Shown here in pieces: positions 59,064-64,000 of a stretch of 64,000 nucleotides of DNA. The notes under the pieces are model-generated. The model did not search any database. It was given only the letters and a program-made list of their open reading frames with translations, and was not told the origin of the DNA. The DNA is from Streptomyces sp. RB17 (GTDB lineage Bacteria > Actinomycetota > Actinomycetes > Streptomycetales > Streptomycetaceae): contig NZ_WEGL01000005.1 of NCBI RefSeq assembly GCF_009604455.1, positions 496,001-560,000 of the forward strand. The letters are read 5' to 3'. Both the position numbers and the translations under genes were made by a program. Position 1 is the first letter of the stretch. Each line of letters starts with the position of its first letter.

Positions 59064-59402
59064 TTGATCAATCCGATCACGCCTATGGCGCCGACGATCG
59101 GAACGGGCGCCCATCTAATGGCGCCTGGAGCGCAGGGGGGTGGTTGGGCCTTCCCCCCGAGGCAGTACAACTTCACCAACTGGATCTTCTTCGGGACCGA
59201 AATGCGTGCCCAGTCCGTCGACTGGTTTCTGGAGCAACTACGGAGCGTGGCGCGGATTCCAGCCTCCGATGACGACAATGACCTGATCACCGGTCTGTTC
59301 CTCGTCAGTCACGAGGTCGATGGCATGAGGGAGTGGCAGGTCCGCGACGGCATCGTCGTGATTCGAGCCGCGAGCGGGGCGTATCAGTTCCTCGACGAGT
59401 AG
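59064..59402 (+). CDS. Small hypothetical protein
   Basis: A 112-residue frame from TTG 59064. Protein-like features are NFTNWIFFGTEMRAQSVDWF, DDDNDLITGLFLVSHEVDG and WQVRDGIVVIRAASGAYQFL. GGGAGG lies 18 bases upstream, too far to be a good ribosome site, and third-position GC is lower than in neighbouring genes. It may be a fragment of a gene carried in with the decayed insertion sequences. Confidence 0.35.
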   Translation: MINPITPMAPTIGTGAHLMAPGAQGGGWAFPPRQYNFTNWIFFGTEMRAQSVDWFLEQLRSVARIPASDDDNDLITGLFLVSHEVDGMREWQVRDGIVVIRAASGAYQFLDE

Positions 59403-60124
59403 GGCGTTCGGTCTGCTGGTGAGGAGCCTTCGACGTAAGACCGCGACGGTGTGGGCGTCGATGGAGATCACGTCACCGTCGTGGAGCAATCGTCTCGCAG
59501 GACATCGTGGATCGTTCGGCCTCGGCGTCGATGCCGCACTGGCGGCCGGCGCGTTTCGGGGCTGACCGCAGCTGCGGGAGTGAGCCTGGCGTGATGCCGT
59601 GCGCGCGGCTCGTCGGCGAGGGCACGCGTCGGCGAGGATCCCGAGGCAGCCGAACATTCAGGACGTGACACGGCCCGGCTGCGCGAGGGCGTCCGTGCGT
59701 GGTCTCCGATGCCGGTGTCGAGGACGGATCGGTCAGGCGGGCGGGGCGTACGTGCCGCGTGGCGGGACGCGGGCTGGGATCGGCTGCGCAGCGCCGGGCT
59801 TGGGCTCCCCAGTCGTGGCCGCGGGTGCCGACGGGCTGCACGACGTCCAGCAGCTCGTGTGTCTCCGAGAGGGCGAACGGCCGCAGGCGCGGCTCGCGCA
59901 GCTCGGCATGCCGAAGGTGAGGCTGAGGAGTTCCGGACGCGTCCATCTCGCGGGATCGGGACGGCCAACAGAGTCGGCGGGTCCGTGGCGTCCGGCCCGG
60001 ACGAGTGAGGTCCCACTCCGTGTGGCTTCGTATGATTCGAGGAGGAGGAATCGTAGGCGGTAGCCACCTGGACCCCACCAGGCGTGCGGACCCTCCAGGC
60101 GCCCCCACTGGCGCTTCTTCCGCG
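59403..60124. other. Gene-poor region, 722 bp
   Basis: Several frames are open but none has a ribosome site, protein-like composition or similarity that I recognise. Together with transposase remnants on both sides it looks like degraded accessory DNA. No RNA gene or array of repeats is visible. Confidence 0.4.
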
Positions 60125-61147
60125 TCAGTGCGTGTGGCGGCTCAGCCGGCGGCCGAGGAGCACGACTGCCGCGCCGGCGACCAGGGATGCTGCCGCGATA
60201 CCGCCCAGGGATGCGACAGCGATACCGCCCAGGGTGATCGCCTTCGTGTCAGGCCTCGAAGTAGCGGTGGTCGCGAGCGCCGGGCGATCAGGATCGGCGG
60301 CGGCGGTGGTCGTCGCGGTGGCGGTGGCGGCCTGAAGGATCAGATTCGCGACGGCGTCGGGGCGGGCGATCAGGGACACGTGACAGGTGTTGATCTCCAC
60401 GGTGTGGGAGTGGGCGCGCTTGGCCTCGAAGCGTTCCTGGTCCGGATTGATGGTCATGTCCTGTCGGCCTACGAGGGCCCAGGACGGGATGCTCTTCCAG
60501 GCCGCCACCTTGGCCTTCTCCGAGAAGGTGGTGGTCGCTGCGGGCCGCTGGGTGACCGCCAGCAGCGACGCCTGGCCGGCCGACAGGCAGGCTGCGAAGA
60601 CCGGGTGCACCTTGCCGGGCTTGAGGTACAGGTCGGTTCCGCTGGTGCCGTCGGTCCGGTACGGGACGGACGTGGTGGCGGTGCCGAGAGCACTGGGGAA
60701 CCGGGCGGACAAAGACATGCCGCTCTCGCCCACGTCCGGCATCAGCGCCGAGACGTAGACCAACGACTTGACCTGGGGATTTCCTGCAGCGGCGGTGCTG
60801 ATCACTGCTCCGCCGTAGGAGTGGCCGGCCAGCACGATGGGTCCCTTGACGCTCTTGAGTACGGAGGCGATGTAGGCGGAGTCGCTGTACAGGCCGCGCA
60901 GCGGGTTGGCCGGGGCCATGACCCTGTAGCCGCGGCGTTCGAGCCGTTCGATCACTCCGTTCCAGCTCGAGCCGTCGGCGAAGGCACCGTGCACCAGCAC
61001 GATGGTGGGTTTGGCGCCGCCCCCGCCGACGTCCGCGACAGCCGGCGTCGCCGTGACCGTGCACAAGGTGGCGACCGTGCATCCCGCCGCCGCGACGCGG
61101 AGACGCCGTGTGCGGCGTCCTATGTCAGGGACCGCAGATGCCGTCAT
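60125..61147 (-). CDS. Exported alpha/beta hydrolase with C-terminal membrane anchor
   Basis: A 340-residue protein. A signal peptide (VAAAGCTVATLCTVTATPAV) leads into an alpha/beta hydrolase: IVLVHGAFADGSSWNGVI (oxyanion), LAGHSYGGAVIS (nucleophile Ser), LVGRQDMTI (acid) and INTCHVSLIARP (His). An Ala/Thr-rich linker precedes a C-terminal helix (TLGGIAVASLGGIAAASLVA) and a basic tail RRLSRHTH, so the enzyme is probably anchored outside. No LPxTG motif is present. Family members are esterases; the substrate is unknown. The anchor is encoded partly by a short tandem repeat. Confidence 0.83.
   Translation of the reverse strand: MTASAVPDIGRRTRRLRVAAAGCTVATLCTVTATPAVADVGGGGAKPTIVLVHGAFADGSSWNGVIERLERRGYRVMAPANPLRGLYSDSAYIASVLKSVKGPIVLAGHSYGGAVISTAAAGNPQVKSLVYVSALMPDVGESGMSLSARFPSALGTATTSVPYRTDGTSGTDLYLKPGKVHPVFAACLSAGQASLLAVTQRPAATTTFSEKAKVAAWKSIPSWALVGRQDMTINPDQERFEAKRAHSHTVEINTCHVSLIARPDAVANLILQAATATATTTAAADPDRPALATTATSRPDTKAITLGGIAVASLGGIAAASLVAGAAVVLLGRRLSRHTH
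60186..60224. repeat. Short tandem repeat in the hydrolase anchor
   Basis: GCGATACCGCCCAGGGATGC is followed directly by a second near-copy, coding for the repeated Leu-Gly-Gly-Ile-Ala of the membrane anchor on the minus strand. Confidence 0.5.
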
Positions 61148-61649
61148 GCTGAACTCGCTTTCCCTTGAGGCCTATGGCCACCAGCGTTCACGCCTCCGAC
61201 CTTCCAGGCCCCTCATGCGGTGCAATCGGGTGAAAACCGGTGGGACATCGAGGTGAAAGCCGGGCGGGTCGCGTTCGTCGACGAACGAGAGCCGCAGTGA
61301 GTGCCCGCTCGCAGTGGTAGACGCTGTACGGCGTGGAGAAGAGCCGATAGCTGCGTGCCTGGAGCGGTGGTGGAGCCGGTTTGGATCACCGTGGTGATCT
61401 TCTGGGCCGACCCGATCGAGGCCCACTTCGGCCCACTGCGACAGTTCTCCCTGGCCAACGCCCACCGGCCCAACCCCACCGTGCAGACCCTGGCCCTGCA
61501 CGGCTGCCTGCGCCGGCGCCACCCCAACACCCGCCACCCCGACGTCCTCGCTGCACAACGCCGAGAACGCGCGCATCCCCAGCGAAAAGGGCATCCGGTG
61601 GGGCGGACGCCCCCGCACGCCGGCAGCGGGAGAGCCGAGCAACGCGCTG
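61148..61649. other. Gap of 502 bp with IS remnant
   Basis: Apart from the transposase remnant at 61375-61645, the first 200 bp hold only a possible promoter for the minus-strand hydrolase. Confidence 0.4.
61375..61645 (+). mobile_element. IS630-family transposase remnant (frameshifted)
   Basis: The C-terminal part of an IS630-type DDE transposase survives: FWADPIEAHFGPLRQFSLAN, then LRRRHPNTRHPDVLAAQRRE. The frame then shifts by a 2-base loss in a GCGCGC run at about 61570, after which the expected ending ARIPSEKGIRWGGRPRTPAA continues in another frame. The N-terminus, catalytic Asp residues and inverted ends are gone, so it is inactive. Confidence 0.75.
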
Positions 61650-62125
61650 CTACGCCGACTCCGCCCGGAACTCGACGTGGGGGTCAGTGACGTAGTCGCG
61701 CCACCCTTCCCGGTGCCCCTGGGCCATCAGCCGGTAGTAGACCGTCTCCCTCCGTTCGCCGCCGATGTTGTGGCCGAGCAGGTAGTGGGCGAGAAGAACG
61801 CTTCCAGCGGTGCCGGTGGCCTGCACGGGGTCGCCCAGTTCAACGGGCGGGTACGGGCCGGGCGCCATGTCCTGAAGGCGCAGTGCGTCGGGTCCGCGTT
61901 CGGCCAGGGCGGCAGCGTCAGGGCGAGCTGCGCGAACTCCGGCTCGCACACGCTCAGCCCGGGCCGCAGCAGCTCACGCGTGAGTTTGGTCCGCGGTTTC
62001 CGCTCCAGCATCCTCTCGACGATCCGTCGCCCTCGCGCGATCTGCGCCGCGTCCAGCACGTCCGGCACGACGACGAATCCGTCGCGAAGGAAGGAGGCTC
62101 GCATCTCGGCGGTGATCTGCCCCAT
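61650..62125 (-). pseudogene. Phytanoyl-CoA dioxygenase (PhyH) family pseudogene
   Basis: The start (MGQITAEMRASF, then FLRDGFVVVPDVLDAAQIAR) and the end (LGDPVQATGTAGSVLLAHYL, LGHNIGG, DYVTDPHVEF) of a PhyH-family Fe(II)/2-oxoglutarate oxygenase are recognisable but in different frames. The central part with most of the iron-binding HxD region is missing. Intact members are about 250-300 residues. The IS630 remnant next to it suggests insertion-related decay. Confidence 0.65.
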
Positions 62126-62246
62126 GTCGCCAGTGCAAGAGGCAGTGGAGGTCTCGGACAACCGAATGTCCTCTTGCCGCTTGAGACAGAAAAGGGCCTT
62201 CCATGCGCAGACCGCACCGCACCACCACGAACATCGTCCCGGGTGG

Positions 62247-64000
62247 TCATGTGCCGACATGTGCGGTTGTTGCGGCCAGGGCTGCCGCCATGATGCTCAG
62301 TTGGGGGTTCACCTGCGGGCAGCTGGGGAGTACGGAGGCATCTGTGACGAGCACTCCGTGTACCCCGCGGAGCCGGCCCACGGGGTCGGCCGGGAACCGC
62401 TGGGGGTTCGCGCCCGCGGCGACCGTGCCGGTGGGGTGGTAGGCCGACAGGTGCAGCTGCCGAGCGGTGCTGGCGGCGAGTACGGCGTCCAACTCGGCGA
62501 GGCTGCGCACGCGTGGTGTGCGGGGGATGCCGGTGAGCACTTCTTCGGCGCCCGCGGCGAAGAGCAACTCGCCCATGGCGCGGACGGCTTTCGTCAGGCG
62601 TGCCCCGTCGCGGCGGTCCAGGTCGTAGCGGATCAGTGTGCGGTCACGGCCGAGGACACGCCCGCGGGGGCGGTCGGCGATCATCGCACCGAGTGTCGCG
62701 AGCCGGTCGGCGTTCTCCAGTTCGTGCCGTAGTTCGGCACCCAGTCCGGGAAGGACGAAGGAGCCCATGCCGGGCGGGGTGGCGGTGGCCTCGATGAGGA
62801 TCCCCTCATCGTGGTGTTGCTCCACGCCGACGCTCTGCAGTACGCCCTTCCAGGCGATGACGGGCTGGGCGAAGCGTCCGGCGACGCTCGTGGCCGGGTG
62901 CACGCTGAGGTTGCGGCCGAGGCGGGGATGCCGGCCGAGGCCGGAGCGGCGCAGCAGCGGTGGGGTCTGCAGTGCGCCGGCCGCGACGACGACCAGGGGC
63001 GCGAGGATCTCTACCGCGCCGTCCTTGCGGTGCACGCGCACCCCTGCCGCCCGCGGGCCACCGGGCCGGTCCGCGTCGACGAGGATGCGCTCGGCCCGTG
63101 CCCCGGTCACGATGCGGGCACCTGCCGCGCAGGCGTCGGGCAGCACGGAGAGCTGGACGCTCTGTTTGGCGCCGGTGGGGCAGCCCACCACGCACTGGCA
63201 GGAGCCCTGGCAGCCGGTTGCGTTCCGGCGCAGGGGCGCGGCCTGCCAGCCGAGTGCGCGGGCGCCGATGAGCGCAAGACGGCCGTTGGCGCCGAGGACG
63301 TCGAGGGGCTGGGTGGCCACGTGCAGGGTGCGTTCGACCTCGTCCAGGTACTGGTCGAAGCCGTCCGCGAGCGTGAAGCCGAAGTCCAGGCTCCAGCGGG
63401 CGAGGACGCGGGACGGAGTCCGGTAACAGGTACCGGAGTTGACGAGGGTGGTGCCGCCGACTGCCCGGCCCGTCGGCAGGAGCAGGGGAGGGTTGCCCAG
63501 GGCGACGGTCGCTCCGCCGTCCCGGTAGAGCCCGGTGAACCGGTCGAGGGGCGTACGCCGGCCGAACGACTCGGTCGGGTGGTGCTGTCCCTCTTCGAGA
63601 ACGACGACGTCGAGGCCCGCGCGAGCCAGGGTCCGCGCCGCCATGGCTCCGCCCGCGCCCGAGCCGATGACCACGGCGTCGGCGGTGGTACGGGCGGGCC
63701 AGGCGGACGCGGGTGTCAGGTTCAGCGGCGGGTCCTGCCGTATGAGGGCCGGCGGTACGGGGCCGTCCTGGAGCATTCGTTCGGTGCCGGCCGCCAGGAG
63801 GACCGGTACCTTCAGCACGTCCAGCAGCGGGAGGAGGGCGGGACGTGCGGTGAGCCTGCGGAGTACTAACCCCCTTTCGTGCGAGGAGAGTTGGGAGAGA
63901 TGGCGCCCAGTGCGTGCCAGGGCGTACGCGTCGATGCCGCGCGCCGCTGCCCGCAGCCCGGCCCGGGCGGCGAGCGGTGTGGCGGCGAGGAGGGTCTCCA
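62247..64000 (-). CDS. GMC-type FAD oxidoreductase (N-terminus beyond window)
   Basis: At least 584 residues; the frame stays open through the right edge. AVVIGSGAGGAMAARTLARA is the FAD-binding motif, GRAVGGTTLVNSGTCYRTPS is the GMC loop, CQCVVGCPTGAKQS is a Cys-rich stretch, and HPTGTVAAGANP followed by LVTDASVLPSCPQVNPQLSI is the C-terminal GMC signature with the active-site His. The GTG at 63818 is not the start, because upstream residues (LARTGRHLSQLSSHERGLVL) fit the family N-terminus. The family oxidises sterols, sugars or other alcohols. A TTA codon (63867-63869) suggests bldA control. Confidence 0.88.
   Translation of the reverse strand, partial: ETLLAATPLAARAGLRAAARGIDAYALARTGRHLSQLSSHERGLVLRRLTARPALLPLLDVLKVPVLLAAGTERMLQDGPVPPALIRQDPPLNLTPASAWPARTTADAVVIGSGAGGAMAARTLARAGLDVVVLEEGQHHPTESFGRRTPLDRFTGLYRDGGATVALGNPPLLLPTGRAVGGTTLVNSGTCYRTPSRVLARWSLDFGFTLADGFDQYLDEVERTLHVATQPLDVLGANGRLALIGARALGWQAAPLRRNATGCQGSCQCVVGCPTGAKQSVQLSVLPDACAAGARIVTGARAERILVDADRPGGPRAAGVRVHRKDGAVEILAPLVVVAAGALQTPPLLRRSGLGRHPRLGRNLSVHPATSVAGRFAQPVIAWKGVLQSVGVEQHHDEGILIEATATPPGMGSFVLPGLGAELRHELENADRLATLGAMIADRPRGRVLGRDRTLIRYDLDRRDGARLTKAVRAMGELLFAAGAEEVLTGIPRTPRVRSLAELDAVLAASTARQLHLSAYHPTGTVAAGANPQRFPADPVGRLRGVHGVLVTDASVLPSCPQVNPQLSIMAAALAATTAHVGT

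Noticed and set aside
58697..59272. Open plus-strand frame after the GH92 terminator
   Set aside because: It has no ribosome site and mixed low-complexity composition. Only a 24-residue transposase-like piece in a different frame is recognisable in this stretch.

Overview
The window is very GC-rich, with strong G/C bias at third codon positions, frequent GTG starts and GTGA/ATGA start-stop overlaps. It encodes Tat-exported enzymes, a small two-domain laccase, paired SpoIIE-type phosphatases and rare TTA codons. All of this points to a Streptomyces chromosome, or a close relative. I see no rRNA, tRNA, CRISPR array or intact mobile element. Most of the DNA is devoted to sugar, cyclitol and redox metabolism.

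1-4.9 kb: the end of a GntR/FCD regulator, then a tightly overlapping operon for galactose/galactonate breakdown by the De Ley-Doudoroff route (galactonate dehydratase, aldose epimerase, KDPG/KDPGal aldolase, lactonase, KDG kinase). 5-9.3 kb: a cupin protein and a three-subunit molybdenum aldehyde oxidase of the PaoABC type. 9.5-16.5 kb: an L,D-transpeptidase lipoprotein, an MFS exporter with a TTA codon, a hypothetical protein, and two divergent SpoIIE-type phosphatases, one of them frameshifted. 16.7-21 kb: a glycogen-debranching-like enzyme, a LacI regulator with nearby operators, and a truncated sugar-binding lipoprotein whose permeases are missing.

21-33 kb is a secreted oxidative block. 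It holds two quinoprotein-type (GSDH) sugar dehydrogenases, one of which is a 1350-residue fusion with ThuA, discoidin-like, PKD and DUF1080/3-keto-disaccharide-hydrolase domains. With them are a Tat-exported sugar isomerase, a small laccase and a cupredoxin protein. The giant enzyme and the cupredoxin protein share an unrecognised module of about 82 residues with two conserved cysteines. The likely theme is extracellular sugar oxidation coupled to copper proteins.

33-41 kb: a ROK regulator, a Gfo/Idh/MocA dehydrogenase, a complete CUT2-type sugar ABC importer and a secreted ThuA protein, closed by a very strong hairpin. 41.2-50.3 kb: an Ebo-type operon made of a membrane protein, inositol-phosphate-synthase homologue, UbiA-like prenyltransferase, TIM-barrel isomerase, EboA, EboB (TatD), EboE, an EboF-like phosphatase and another isomerase, closed by another strong hairpin. 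It looks like a pathway that makes, prenylates and moves an unknown cyclitol-derived compound, with an inositol-phosphate synthase homologue in the place of the usual dehydroquinate-synthase-like cyclase. This is the best candidate for an undescribed system in the window.

50.3-64 kb is accessory: a transglutaminase-like protein, a MarR regulator divergent from three small enzyme genes, an orphan Phd-like protein, a secreted GH92 alpha-mannosidase behind two LacI-type operators, and a decayed zone (58.6-62.1 kb) with IS630 transposase remnants and a PhyH pseudogene around an alpha/beta hydrolase. A GMC oxidoreductase runs off the right edge.
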